Part shown: positions 46,883 to 56,766 of the stretch, piece after piece
How positions within the stretch are numbered: the first letter of the stretch is position 1
Layout of the letters: every line of letters begins with the position of its first letter
From: Butyrivibrio sp. NC2002
Lineage (GTDB): Bacteria; Bacillota; Clostridia; Lachnospirales; Lachnospiraceae
Assembly: GCF_000702265.1 (NCBI RefSeq)
Contig: NZ_KL370880.1
Location: 832,627 to 896,626 of the forward strand
Reading direction: 5' to 3'
DNA: 64,000 nt
Made by a program: the position numbers and the translations under genes
The notes under the pieces: model-generated
What the model was told of the DNA's origin: nothing
What the model saw: the letters and a program-made list of their open reading frames with translations, nothing else
Databases searched by the model: none

Positions 46883-48133
46883 ATGCGTGATTTTAACGAC
46901 TTAAAGATAACTGTGGCAGGCGCAGGATACGTAGGCCTTTCAATTGCTACACTTCTTTCACAGAGTCATGAAGTAAGAGTTGTGGATGTTATTCCTGAAA
47001 AGGTTGATATGCTTAACAGCAGAAAATCACCTATACAGGATGAATATATCGAGAAATATTTAGTAGAGAAGGAACTGAATCTTAAAGCAACTCTCGATGG
47101 TGAAAGTGCTTATAAGGATGCTGATTTTGTAATAATTGCAGCTCCGACCAATTATGACAGCAAGAAGAACTATTTTGACACAAGTGCTGTTGAAGCTGTT
47201 ATTGATCTTGTAATGAAGGTTAATCCCGATGCCTACATGGTTATAAAGAGTACCATTCCTGTAGGATACACAGAGAAAATAAGGAAAAAGACAGGCTCTG
47301 ATAAGATTCTCTTTAGTCCTGAATTTTTGAGGGAATCAAAAGCTCTCTATGATAATTTGTATCCAAGCCGCATAATCGTTGGCACAGATGAGAACGATAA
47401 GAACCTTAGTGATGCTGCTCATACTTTTGCAAGACTCCTTGAAGAAGGCGCTATCAAAGAAAATATCGATGTTCTCTATATGGGCTTTACAGAGGCTGAA
47501 GCAGTAAAACTGTTTGCAAATACTTATCTTGCACTCAGAGTTTCATACTTCAATGAGCTTGATACTTATGCTGAGATGAAAGGTCTTGATTCAGACCATA
47601 TAATAAAAGGCGTATGCCTCGATCCAAGAATCGGTGATTTCTACAACAATCCTTCATTTGGATACGGCGGTTACTGCCTGCCCAAGGATACCAAGCAGCT
47701 TCTTGCCAATTACTCTGACGTTCCGGAGAATCTTATAGAAGCAATTGTAGAATCAAACAGAACAAGAAAAGACTTCATCGCTGACAGAGTACTGGATATT
47801 GCAGGAGCATACGGCAATAGCGATGCTTATGATGCAAAGAAAGAACATGAAGTTATAATAGGTGTTTACAGGCTTACTATGAAGAGCAACTCCGATAACT
47901 TCCGCCAGAGCAGTATTCAGGGAGTTATGAAGAGAGTAAAGGCCAAGGGAGCGACAGTAATTATTTATGAGCCCACACTTGAGGATGGAACTACTTTCTT
48001 TGGAAGTAAAGTGGTGAATGACCTTAATGAGTTCAAGAAAATGAGCGGCGCCATAATTGCCAACAGATATGATTCCGCGCTTGACGATGTGGCCGAAAAA
48101 GTTTATACAAGAGATATATTTAAAAGAGATTAA
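46883..48133 (+). CDS. ugd: UDP-glucose/GDP-mannose 6-dehydrogenase family
   Basis: NAD-dependent oxidation of a nucleotide sugar, most likely UDP-glucose to UDP-glucuronate. Rossmann motif [15 protein letters not shown] at about 9-23, catalytic Cys in [18 protein letters not shown], and a C-terminal UDP-binding domain. 416 residues. ATG 46883 has AAGGAAG upstream; an in-frame ATG 19 codons earlier overlaps the PilZ gene and is less likely. The product feeds acidic capsule or exopolysaccharide. GDP-mannose as substrate cannot be excluded. Confidence 0.88.
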   Translation: MRDFNDLKITVAGAGYVGLSIATLLSQSHEVRVVDVIPEKVDMLNSRKSPIQDEYIEKYLVEKELNLKATLDGESAYKDADFVIIAAPTNYDSKKNYFDTSAVEAVIDLVMKVNPDAYMVIKSTIPVGYTEKIRKKTGSDKILFSPEFLRESKALYDNLYPSRIIVGTDENDKNLSDAAHTFARLLEEGAIKENIDVLYMGFTEAEAVKLFANTYLALRVSYFNELDTYAEMKGLDSDHIIKGVCLDPRIGDFYNNPSFGYGGYCLPKDTKQLLANYSDVPENLIEAIVESNRTRKDFIADRVLDIAGAYGNSDAYDAKKEHEVIIGVYRLTMKSNSDNFRQSSIQGVMKRVKAKGATVIIYEPTLEDGTTFFGSKVVNDLNEFKKMSGAIIANRYDSALDDVAEKVYTRDIFKRD

Positions 48134-48143
48134 GCTAATAAAC

Positions 48144-48180
48144 GCGACGTCACAAATAGTTCTGTGACGTCGCTTTTTTA
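48144..48180 (+). terminator. Terminator between ugd and aroA
   Basis: GCGACGTCACA (48144-48154) pairs perfectly with TGTGACGTCGC (48163-48173), then TTTTTTT. It lies 11 bases before the end of convergent aroA. Confidence 0.92.
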
Positions 48181-48193
48181 TAACCTCGAAATT

Positions 48194-49525
48194 TTAGTAT
48201 ATTAGTGAATGCAGATCTTTGAAGAAAGTGGGATAGGAGATTCCTACGCACTTATCATCAAGGATCCTTGTCTCGCCTTCCGCTGCAAGAGCAGCTATGG
48301 CAAAGCTCATTGCAATGCGGTGATCCTTTTCACATTCGATATCAGCACCGACAAGTCCTTTGCCTCCGTTTATTATCATGCCGTCTTCTGTAGGCTCAAC
48401 GTCAACACCCATGGCTTTTAGATTATTGCAGATAGCAGCTATTCTGTTGGATTCTTTTACTTTAAGCTCCTGAGCATCTTTGATTATGGTAGTGCAGTTG
48501 GCGGTTGAAGCGACTACAGCAAGTATCGGTATCTCATCGATCATTGTGGGAATGACTTTCCCTGATACTTCAAATCTGCCGTTTTCATTACCGTGAAGCT
48601 CTGAATATCTGACATGAAGATCTGCTCTTGGTTCAATTGATTCATTTACGTTTTCAAGTTCGATATCAGCCCCCATCTGTGTGAGTACGCTTAATATTCC
48701 TGCGCGGGTTTTGTTTATGCCGACGTTGTGGATTACGATGTCAGAACCCGGAACCATAAGGGCTGCAGCAATAAAGTAAGCGGCAGATGAGATATCTCCC
48801 GGAACATTTATTTTTGTCCCGCGAAGAGGCATGCCGGGATGAAGAATAGCAGCGGCGCTTCCCCTTACATCCACTTCATTGTGAACATCTGCGCCAAATG
48901 CTCTTAGCATGATCTCTGTATGGTTTCTTGAAAGAGCAGGTTCGTATACAACGGTATCACTGTCCGAATAGAGGCCTGCAAGCAGGATGCAGGATTTTAC
49001 CTGAGCTGATGCAACCGGACTGTGATAGGATATTCCCATAAGTTTTTTTCCGCCCTTTATAAATAGCGGAGTACAGTCGTTGCCGCCTACGGATACAATA
49101 TCAGCACCCATTTGTTTCAATGGCTTCATTATTCTCTTCATGGGACGCTTTGATATGGATTCATCTCCTGCGAGCATGGAATCAAAAGGCTGTGCTGCAA
49201 GAATTCCTGCAAGGAGTCTTGTTGTTGTTCCGCTGTTTCCGGTGTAGAGCGTTGATGAAGGTGCGCTAAGACCATGGATGCCTTTTCCATGCACAGTAAT
49301 AGTAGGAACACCATTAAGGGGCCTTTGCGTGTGCTCGATAAGGATCCCAAGCTGTTTGAAGCATTCGATTGTTGATAAGCAGTCAGCACCCTTTAAAAAG
49401 CCGGTTATCTCAGTTGTTCCTTCGGATAATGCTCCGAACATAATACTTCTGTGAGAGATTGATTTATCACCGGGGACAAAAACGTGACCGCTCAGGGGCT
49501 TAGTTGGTTTTTCAAGTTTGATCAT
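48194..49525 (-). CDS. aroA: 3-phosphoshikimate 1-carboxyvinyltransferase (EPSP synthase)
   Basis: Sixth step of the shikimate pathway. 443 residues with the N-terminal substrate site FVPGDKSISHRSIMFGAL, the PEP-binding LYTGNSGTTTRLLAGILA and the conserved ALSRNHTEIMLRAFG and DEIPILAVVA. GAGGG precedes the ATG. Second gene of a tyrA-aroA operon, 42 bases after tyrA, both for aromatic amino acids. Confidence 0.96.
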   Translation of the reverse strand: MIKLEKPTKPLSGHVFVPGDKSISHRSIMFGALSEGTTEITGFLKGADCLSTIECFKQLGILIEHTQRPLNGVPTITVHGKGIHGLSAPSSTLYTGNSGTTTRLLAGILAAQPFDSMLAGDESISKRPMKRIMKPLKQMGADIVSVGGNDCTPLFIKGGKKLMGISYHSPVASAQVKSCILLAGLYSDSDTVVYEPALSRNHTEIMLRAFGADVHNEVDVRGSAAAILHPGMPLRGTKINVPGDISSAAYFIAAALMVPGSDIVIHNVGINKTRAGILSVLTQMGADIELENVNESIEPRADLHVRYSELHGNENGRFEVSGKVIPTMIDEIPILAVVASTANCTTIIKDAQELKVKESNRIAAICNNLKAMGVDVEPTEDGMIINGGKGLVGADIECEKDHRIAMSFAIAALAAEGETRILDDKCVGISYPTFFKDLHSLIY

Positions 49526-49567
49526 AGATGCGTTTCCCTCTTTCTTTACTATTTTCCCAAATGTTTT

Positions 49568-50668
49568 TTAGTCTACGGACGGATAGCCGTGATTTTCCAG
49601 TAGTGTAAGTGCTTTTTCCATGGCTTTTCCATCGTGGAACTCTATACTTAATGTACCATGTTCATATTCCCTGTTATGAACGATACCGATATTCTTGATA
49701 TTGATTCCATTGACAGATAAAAGAGTAGCAACTGATGCAATGTTGCCGGGTTCGTCCGCAATGTCCACGCGGATGATATAGGTCTTTTGTATCGGGCCGC
49801 TTCTTACGTCATTAAATGAGTCTCTGTAGGATCTTGCATTTGAAAAGAAATCCATGAGAGCTTCACCATCTGTATTATCTATTACTTCTTTCATTCTGCA
49901 AAGATAATCTATGTATTTTTCCAGAAGTGTTGAAATATTTTTATGATTCGTAAGGCAGATCTGCTGAAGCATGTCAGGAGAAGATGAGGATATTCTTGTT
50001 ATATCCTTGAATCCACCTGCTGCAATAGTTTTCATTAGACCGTCACTTTCATCACTGTCATGAACCAGATTGACGAGGCATCCGCTTATAACATGCGGAA
50101 CGTGGCTTATTGCGGCGGTGATATAGTCATGCCTTGAGTAGGGGACTATCAAAGGCGTTGCGCCCATAAGCTCCACAAGCTGTCTGTAGTTTTCAAGCCT
50201 GTCTGCGGAGGTGCTATCTGTCTTGGTTAATATATAGTAGGCATTTTCAAGTATCGATGCCTTTGAATTGATATAACCGATCCTCTCTGTGCCGGCCATT
50301 GGATGACCGCCGATGAACTGATCTTCAAGTCCCAACTCTTTTACATGTTCGTGAATACTTGTTTTAACGGAACCGATATCAGTAAGTGTTGTCTTCTTAT
50401 TAAGATATGGTTTTAGTGCAATAAGGTTATCGTTATTGCGTTCAATTGGTGCGCATAAAAAGATGTAGTCGCAATCTGAAAATCTATCATCTATCTTATC
50501 TACAGCCTCATTTACGACACCATCTTCCTTTGCTTTGAGAGATGTTTCGGGGTGAGGTGTATACGATTTTATGTATATTTCAGGCGCTTTTTCTTTAATG
50601 GCGCGGGCCATTGAGCCTCCGATGAGTCCCAGTCCGATGAATCCGCAAACCAGATTTTTTGTGTCCAT
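49568..50668 (-). CDS. tyrA: Prephenate dehydrogenase with ACT domain
   Basis: Makes 4-hydroxyphenylpyruvate for tyrosine. N-terminal NAD site GFIGLGLIGGSMARAI (residues 10-25), catalytic region GGHPMAGTERIGY, and an ACT regulatory domain at about 297-366 (VDIADEPGNIASVATLLS), implying feedback control by an amino acid. 366 residues. A promoter (TTGTCT-17-TATAGT) is seen upstream on the minus strand. Confidence 0.95.
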   Translation of the reverse strand: MDTKNLVCGFIGLGLIGGSMARAIKEKAPEIYIKSYTPHPETSLKAKEDGVVNEAVDKIDDRFSDCDYIFLCAPIERNNDNLIALKPYLNKKTTLTDIGSVKTSIHEHVKELGLEDQFIGGHPMAGTERIGYINSKASILENAYYILTKTDSTSADRLENYRQLVELMGATPLIVPYSRHDYITAAISHVPHVISGCLVNLVHDSDESDGLMKTIAAGGFKDITRISSSSPDMLQQICLTNHKNISTLLEKYIDYLCRMKEVIDNTDGEALMDFFSNARSYRDSFNDVRSGPIQKTYIIRVDIADEPGNIASVATLLSVNGINIKNIGIVHNREYEHGTLSIEFHDGKAMEKALTLLENHGYPSVD

Positions 50669-50745
50669 AATTTTTATGTCCTTGTTTGTTTTTTGTATTG
50701 ATTTGGTAATTATTAAAACATGTCAATATTTACCTGATCATAGCT

Positions 50746-50774
50746 ACTATACCACGTTAAAGTGTGAAAGACAA
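50746..50774 (-). promoter_or_regulatory. Promoter of tyrA-aroA
   Basis: On the minus strand TTGTCT (50774-50769), 17 bases, TATAGT (50751-50746), about 80 bases before the tyrA start. Confidence 0.6.
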
Positions 50775-50844
50775 TGCGATATAAGTACTTTTAACATAAA
50801 ACATCAAATTTGTTGTATCGATTGTGCAAATTTAACTGAATTAC

Positions 50845-50873
50845 TTGTATTGTATGCACAATTTTAGTAGAAT
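50845..50873 (+). promoter_or_regulatory. Promoter of the EF-G-like gene
   Basis: TTGTAT (50845-50850), 17 bases, TAGAAT (50868-50873). It leaves a leader of about 73 bases before the ATG at 50953 and lies back to back with the tyrA promoter. Confidence 0.6.
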
Positions 50874-50952
50874 ATTGTCATAGGGTTTGGGGGAATTCTA
50901 AACATGTCTCATGTATATTTACCCAAAAATTTAATTACTGGAGGATGACATA

Positions 50953-53043
50953 ATGAAGGTTTACACAACTGACAAAATTCGTAACGTGGTACTTCTGGGT
51001 CATGGAGGAGCAGGAAAGACATCTCTTGCAGAGGCAATGGCATATCTTTCCGGAATTACATCCAGAATGGGAAAAGTGGCTGACGGAAATACCGTAAGTG
51101 ATTTCGATAAGGAAGAGCAGAAGAGACAGTTTTCAATCAGTACGACAAATATCGCGCTTGAGTGGGATGATCACAAGATCAATGTTCTTGATGCTCCCGG
51201 ATTCTTCGATTTCGTCGGAGAAGTAGAGGAAGCAATAAGCGTTGCCGATGCAGCTATTATCGTTGTATCAGGTAAGGCAGGTGTTGAAGTAGGTACAGAC
51301 AGAGCATGGGAACTGTGCGAAAAATATAATATTCCGAGAATGATCTTTGTATCCGATATGGATATCGATGATGCTTCTTACAGACAGGTTGTACAGGATC
51401 TCGTTGACAAATATGGCAAGAAGATCGCACCTTTCAACCTTCCTACACGTGAAAATGAGAAGTTTGTAGGCTACGTTAATGTTATCCAGGAAAAGGGCTT
51501 CCGCTGGGAAGGTAAGGATGCTATCGAGTGTGAAGTTCCTGAGTATAACGTTGAGTACTTAAAGCAGTATCGTGACACTCTTATGGAAGCTGTAGCTGAG
51601 ACCAGTGAAGAGTTCATGGACAGATACTTCAGTGGCGATACATTCTCAGAACAGGAGATAAGAGCTGCTCTTAGAAACAACGTGTGCGAAGGCTCGATCG
51701 TTCCTATCGAGATGGGATCAAGTATCCTTGCTCAGGGTGTTTACACACTTCTTGATGATATTGTTAAATACATGCCTTCTCCTGAAAACAGGAAGATGGC
51801 AGGTATCAATATGAAGACAAATGAGATATTCGAAGCAAACTTCGACTTCTCAAAGCCAAAGACAGCTTTTGTATTTAAGACAATGATGGATCCTTTCATT
51901 GGTAAATATTCAATGATCAAGGTTCGCTCAGGTGTCCTTAAGACAGATGATCTCATGTATGATTCCAATAAGGATTCAGAGCTTAAGATCGGTAAGATCT
52001 ATGTAATGCAGGGCAACAAGACTATCGAAGTTCCCGAGCTTCATGCAGGTGATTTCGGTGCTCTTCAGAAACTCGATATCAGTACAGGCGATACTCTTTC
52101 AACCAAGGCAAATCCTGTACAGTATGCAAAGATGGATATTTCACAGCCTTATACCTACATGAGATACAAGGCAAAGAATAAGGCTGATATCGATAAGATT
52201 GCTCAGTCACTTGCTAAGCTTTCTGCAGAGGATGCTACACTTAAAGTTGTAAATGATGCTGAAAACCATCAGACACTCATCTATGGTATGGGCGATATGC
52301 ATCTTGAGATTGCAGTAAGTAAGCTCCTTAATGAGTACAAGGTTGGTATCGAACTTGACAAGCCGAAGGTAGCTTTCAGAGAGACAATCAGAAAGAACTC
52401 CGATGTTGAATACAAGTACAAGAAGCAGACAGGCGGACATGGTCAGTATGGTCACGTAAAGATGCGTTTTGAACCTTCTTATGACGATTCTAAGCCTTAT
52501 GTATTTGAGCAGGAAGTTGTAGGCGGAGCTGTTCCCAAGAATTACTTCCCTGCTGTAGAAAAAGGAATCGCAGAGTGCTGCCAGAGAGGACCTCTTGCTG
52601 CATATCCCGTAGTTGGTGTTAAAGCTGTTTTATATGATGGATCATATCATCCGGTTGATTCATCCGAAATGGCATTCAAAGTTGCTGCAAGCGGAGCTTT
52701 CAAGAAAGGATTCCTTGAGGCTACACCCGTTCTTTTAGAGCCTATAGCATCTCTTAAGGTTACAGTGCCTGATTCATTTACAGGTGATGTAATGGGTGAC
52801 CTCAATAAGAGACGTGGTCGCGTACTTGGAATGAATCCTACCGGAAACGGAAAGCAGATCATTGAGGCTGATGTTCCGATGATGGAACTTTATGGATATT
52901 GCACAACGCTTCGTTCAATGACCGGCGGTGCAGGCGATTATGAATACAGCTTTGCAAGATATGAGCAGGCACCAGGCGATATCCAGCAGAAGGAAGTTGC
53001 TGCAAGAGCAGAAAAGGTAAAGGAAAACAATACCGAAGACTGA
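50953..53043 (+). CDS. Divergent EF-G-like translational GTPase (EF-G-2 type)
   Basis: Five-domain EF-G homologue of 696 residues. P-loop GHGGAGKTS is at 16-24. The G3 motif reads DAPGFFDF (80-87): the histidine that triggers GTP hydrolysis in EF-G is Phe84. The G4 motif NKxD is SDMD (134-137). Domains II, III, IV (FRETIRKNSDVEYKYKKQTGGHG) and V follow. Such changes mark the EF-G-like paralogue group seen in many bacteria, not the main fusA. Role uncertain: back-up or specialised translocation, or a stress function. Monocistronic, with own promoter and terminator. Confidence 0.88.
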   Translation: MKVYTTDKIRNVVLLGHGGAGKTSLAEAMAYLSGITSRMGKVADGNTVSDFDKEEQKRQFSISTTNIALEWDDHKINVLDAPGFFDFVGEVEEAISVADAAIIVVSGKAGVEVGTDRAWELCEKYNIPRMIFVSDMDIDDASYRQVVQDLVDKYGKKIAPFNLPTRENEKFVGYVNVIQEKGFRWEGKDAIECEVPEYNVEYLKQYRDTLMEAVAETSEEFMDRYFSGDTFSEQEIRAALRNNVCEGSIVPIEMGSSILAQGVYTLLDDIVKYMPSPENRKMAGINMKTNEIFEANFDFSKPKTAFVFKTMMDPFIGKYSMIKVRSGVLKTDDLMYDSNKDSELKIGKIYVMQGNKTIEVPELHAGDFGALQKLDISTGDTLSTKANPVQYAKMDISQPYTYMRYKAKNKADIDKIAQSLAKLSAEDATLKVVNDAENHQTLIYGMGDMHLEIAVSKLLNEYKVGIELDKPKVAFRETIRKNSDVEYKYKKQTGGHGQYGHVKMRFEPSYDDSKPYVFEQEVVGGAVPKNYFPAVEKGIAECCQRGPLAAYPVVGVKAVLYDGSYHPVDSSEMAFKVAASGAFKKGFLEATPVLLEPIASLKVTVPDSFTGDVMGDLNKRRGRVLGMNPTGNGKQIIEADVPMMELYGYCTTLRSMTGGAGDYEYSFARYEQAPGDIQQKEVAARAEKVKENNTED

Positions 53044-53063
53044 TAATAATCTATAAAGAACAA

Positions 53064-53099
53064 AGCGCTATCTCATTTTGGTGGGATAGTGCTTTTTTA
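53064..53099 (+). terminator. Terminator after the EF-G-like gene
   Basis: AGCGCTATCTCA (53064-53075) pairs with TGGGATAGTGCT (53082-53093) with two G-T pairs, then TTTTTT. Confidence 0.85.
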
Positions 53100-53184
53100 T
53101 GGTTTTTTAAGGGTTTCTTTAATTGGTTTTGATACATGTGTGATAGGATGATTCTAGAATAGTGTTTAACTGAGAGGGGTTACT

Positions 53185-55134
53185 ATGTTCTTTTCCAATA
53201 TGCGTCATGCTTTTAAATATGATTTGTTCGGAGAATACGCAGGTCTGGGGCTATCTGTCCTTCTTCTGGTTTTTATGATCGTATCAAAACCAAAGAAAAC
53301 AAAGGCATTCATATTCCTTTTTTCCGGAACAATTCTTGCTGTAGCAGCAACTATAGTGCAGATTGCAATAGCAAGGATAGCCGGTAACGTAGAGGAACTA
53401 TATGATAGAAATGTGTTTACTGCTCTTATTGCAATCTTTCTTACTCTTTATGCGATAATTCTTATAGATATCTTTAACTATATTGTTCTTCTTAGCGAAA
53501 AGAAAATAAAAAAGAGGACTGTAACAGCTGCAATATATATAGTAATAACAATGGTCTATATCATTGGTGCGGTGAGAAGTATTCTTCTTAAGCTCTTTTT
53601 CTATGTAAGAAGCGATGGTGTTGACATCACTCATTTTACCAGATTCTACTGTACGGCGGGGATTCTTTGCGCCCTGGTATGTATGGTCATTGTCTTTTTC
53701 AGAAGAAGTGATATTTCAAGAGTTATAAAAAGAGGTGTGTTTATCACTGCTCCTATCGTGATAATCGTTCTGATATTGCAGATGCAGTCAAGACATATGA
53801 TTTTCAGCGCGATCACATATGTGGTACCACTCTTTTCATTTTATCTTTTGTTTCACTCCAATCCTTATGATGAAATAACCGGTTCGCAGAATATAAATGC
53901 TATGGAGAGCAGATTTCTGCGCAATCTTAAGTCAAAGAAAACTTTTTATCTGGCTTATTTTGATTTTCCGCAGATCATAGATTCGAGTTCAACGCATGAC
54001 TATAATGCTATTTCCGTTATGCTGGCCGATCTATGCAGAGCTATAGAGAGACTCTCAAAGAGGATATATCTTTACAGAGTGAATTACGGTACATTTCTTG
54101 CTATCTTCGAAGTGAAAGAACGCTCCGATGCTGAAAATTATGCAGAGCTTATAAGGGATATACTTGATAAGTTCTGCGACAATACTGTTGAACAACTTCA
54201 TTATTTCCTGGGAGTGTGCGGTGACAGCAAAAGATTTGGAACTTTTGGAAATAAATGGACACAGTCCTTTATGCACTATCTTAGAATAAAATATTCTAAG
54301 GATGGAGAAAATGTATACTATTTTGCCAAGGGAGCCGATTTTAGAGAGTTTGATGAGACATATAAGATCGAACAGGCATTAAATGATATCAGAGCCACTA
54401 TGAATCCGGATGATGAAAGGATACTGTGTTATGCACAGCCTATATACAGTGTTGACAATAATTCTTTCAGGTCGGCTGAAGCTCTCATGAGACTTGAAAT
54501 TGACGGAAAGATGATCCCGCCGGATCAGTTTATAAAAATTGCGGAAAAAGAAGGCTGTATCCATGCGCTCACAGTCATAATGATGCATAAGGTATGCAAG
54601 GCGGTAGAAGAACTTGCGAGGGACTACGATTTTGATGCGGTTACGATCAACTGCTCCACAATGGATTTTGTCGATAAGCATTTTCACAGGGAGATAATGG
54701 ACATAATCCACAGCTATAAGATCGATCAGAAGATGATAAGACTTGAGCTTACTGAAACAATGATGGCAGAAAACTATGATGCTGTAAGGCATAATATGGA
54801 CAGGTTAAACAGAGAAGGCATACAGCTATATATGGATGATTTCGGAACAGGCTATTCCAATCTGGAGAGAGTACTTGACGTTCCTGTTCAGACGATCAAG
54901 TTCGACAAATCCCTTTTGTATAAATCTATAGAAGATAAGAGAGTGGATGATATCATTACATTTATGATAGATATGTTCAAAAAGAACGGATTTATCACAC
55001 TTGTCGAGGGTGTCGAAGATGAAACTCAAAAGAAATACAGCTTAGAAAGAGGTTTTGATTACATTCAGGGTTATCATTACGCAAAGCCCGCACCGATAGA
55101 TAATCTTAAAAAGTATTTTGTAAAGAAAAGCTGA
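53185..55134 (+). CDS. Membrane-bound EAL-domain cyclic-di-GMP phosphodiesterase
   Basis: A 649-residue protein with about seven membrane helices in the first ~220 residues, a GGDEF-like domain without the GGDEF motif (~235-390), and a C-terminal EAL domain. Catalytic residues are intact: EALMRL (from 432), a TINCSTMDF Asn, LELTETMM, MDDFGTGYS, IKFDKSL, VEGVE and QGYHYAKP. It therefore should hydrolyse cyclic-di-GMP at the membrane, with the degenerate GGDEF perhaps sensing GTP. GAGAGGGG precedes the ATG. Single gene; its terminator is followed at once by an IS element. Confidence 0.92.
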   Translation: MFFSNMRHAFKYDLFGEYAGLGLSVLLLVFMIVSKPKKTKAFIFLFSGTILAVAATIVQIAIARIAGNVEELYDRNVFTALIAIFLTLYAIILIDIFNYIVLLSEKKIKKRTVTAAIYIVITMVYIIGAVRSILLKLFFYVRSDGVDITHFTRFYCTAGILCALVCMVIVFFRRSDISRVIKRGVFITAPIVIIVLILQMQSRHMIFSAITYVVPLFSFYLLFHSNPYDEITGSQNINAMESRFLRNLKSKKTFYLAYFDFPQIIDSSSTHDYNAISVMLADLCRAIERLSKRIYLYRVNYGTFLAIFEVKERSDAENYAELIRDILDKFCDNTVEQLHYFLGVCGDSKRFGTFGNKWTQSFMHYLRIKYSKDGENVYYFAKGADFREFDETYKIEQALNDIRATMNPDDERILCYAQPIYSVDNNSFRSAEALMRLEIDGKMIPPDQFIKIAEKEGCIHALTVIMMHKVCKAVEELARDYDFDAVTINCSTMDFVDKHFHREIMDIIHSYKIDQKMIRLELTETMMAENYDAVRHNMDRLNREGIQLYMDDFGTGYSNLERVLDVPVQTIKFDKSLLYKSIEDKRVDDIITFMIDMFKKNGFITLVEGVEDETQKKYSLERGFDYIQGYHYAKPAPIDNLKKYFVKKS

Positions 55135-55150
55135 TATAAGTATCGTATTT

Positions 55151-55212
55151 AAGGGGCTCTTTGCCGGCAGTTGCGGTTTTGTTCTGCAATATTCGGCATG
55201 GAGCCCTTTTTA
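55151..55212 (+). terminator. Terminator after the EAL gene
   Basis: AAGGGGCTC (from 55151) pairs with GAGCCCTTTT near 55201 with TGCCG/CGGCA inside and a long loop; T run at 55206-55211. The IS element starts a few bases later. Confidence 0.7.
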
Positions 55213-55320
55213 ACGGAGTAAAGAAATTGTCAGTTGAATTAAGATAAAAAATGAGAGTACAAACCTTTTTGGGTATAATAAGTTCGTCAAAACAAAAAAA
55301 CTCAGAAAAGGAGTACTCTC

Positions 55321-56766
55321 ATGGACATTGTAACACTTTTAGAACAGCTTATGGCTGGTATTTTTGATGCGGAGAAAAAGTATCTGAATAACCCTAAGGA
55401 CTTTTACACACTGGAAACATCAGTTAAATCTACTACAGATGCATTTGCTGCGTCATTTTTAGGTATCATTCTCACCTCAATGAATAAGGCTATATGTGAC
55501 TCTGGATGGCGAGAAGGTCACTATACATGTCAACGAACAAGAGAAAGGATGCTTATAAGTTCTGTAGGAGATATTCATTTTGAATGCACTAACTTTCGGC
55601 GAGTAGATGACGGTTCATATCACTATCTTCTAGAAGAGATAATGGGATTGTCAAAGAAAGAGAGATTTACTGAAGGAGCAGAGGTTGCAATACTGACAGA
55701 GGCGTTAAAGACCAGTTATCAGGAAGCAACTACTGTGATCCCTTCAAAGCAGAAAATAACAAAAACTACCGTGATGAATAAGGTGCACCGTATAGCGGAA
55801 GAAATGCCTATAGAGTATCCAGATGAGAAAAAATCATGCGAGTACCTATTTATTGAGGCTGATGAAGATCACGTAGCTGAACAACATGGGAGATACCCCA
55901 GACTTGAGCCTAATGGAAGCTTTATAAGCAGGCTGGTATACATCTATGAGTACAAGATGGAATTACCTAACTGTAAGGGCAGAAAACAGCTTGTGAACAA
56001 GTTTTACTTTGGAGGCTTGTATCAGGGAAGTGATGGAGTAGAAAAACTCTGGAAGAAGGTGGCTGACTTTATTGATAATTCATACTATTCAGATGACATA
56101 AGCCACATCTACATAAGTGGTGATGGTGGTGGATGGATCAAGACCGGCGCCAAGATCATAAATAAAGCATTGTATTGCGCTGACAAGTATCACCTTGTGA
56201 AGTATATAAATGCAGCATCCAGGCAATTATTAGACAGTGCAGATGAAGTTAAAGCCGAACTGTATCATTTCATGTACAAGAAAAATATCAGAGGTTTTAA
56301 AAAGCTTATCAGCCAGATGAAAGAATCTACAAATGATCATAAGGCAGTCACAGACCTAGAATCATATGTGCTTGGCAACTGGAGCGCAGTAATGAGAACA
56401 CTGCACGAAGAAGTAGTAAAGGGATGCAGCGCAGAGGGACATGTAAGTCATGTGCTTTCTGACAGACTTAGCTCCAGGCCTAAAGGTTGGAGTCAGACAG
56501 GTGCTGACAGGATGAGCAAACTCAGATGCTATGAGCGTAATTACGGAAGGTCAAAGATAATTGATCTTGTAAGATACAGCAGGCAAGAAAGAATACTGGG
56601 AAGAACCGGTACAGATGATATAGAGGTTCTAGAATTATCATCACACGACATGATGGTTGATCATTACAGTCAGGCGCGAAGCTATATAGACAGGATACAG
56701 GCAACAATACCAGGCTATACAGCTAGAAAAAGTGCATCCATAAGAGAACAGCTAAAACTGATTTAA
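55321..56766 (+). CDS. ISLre2-family transposase (UPF0236 type)
   Basis: A 481-residue protein of the ISLre2/UPF0236 group. Recognisable parts: WREGHYTCQRTRERMLISSVG near 60-80, the acidic YLFIEADEDHVAEQHGR (about 177-193) and ISGDGGGWIKTGAK, DKYHLVKYI and later RPKGWSQTGADRMSKLR. These include the acidic residues likely to form the DDE-type site. AAAAGGAG precedes the ATG. It appears intact, so the element may be active. Confidence 0.93.
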   Translation: MDIVTLLEQLMAGIFDAEKKYLNNPKDFYTLETSVKSTTDAFAASFLGIILTSMNKAICDSGWREGHYTCQRTRERMLISSVGDIHFECTNFRRVDDGSYHYLLEEIMGLSKKERFTEGAEVAILTEALKTSYQEATTVIPSKQKITKTTVMNKVHRIAEEMPIEYPDEKKSCEYLFIEADEDHVAEQHGRYPRLEPNGSFISRLVYIYEYKMELPNCKGRKQLVNKFYFGGLYQGSDGVEKLWKKVADFIDNSYYSDDISHIYISGDGGGWIKTGAKIINKALYCADKYHLVKYINAASRQLLDSADEVKAELYHFMYKKNIRGFKKLISQMKESTNDHKAVTDLESYVLGNWSAVMRTLHEEVVKGCSAEGHVSHVLSDRLSSRPKGWSQTGADRMSKLRCYERNYGRSKIIDLVRYSRQERILGRTGTDDIEVLELSSHDMMVDHYSQARSYIDRIQATIPGYTARKSASIREQLKLI

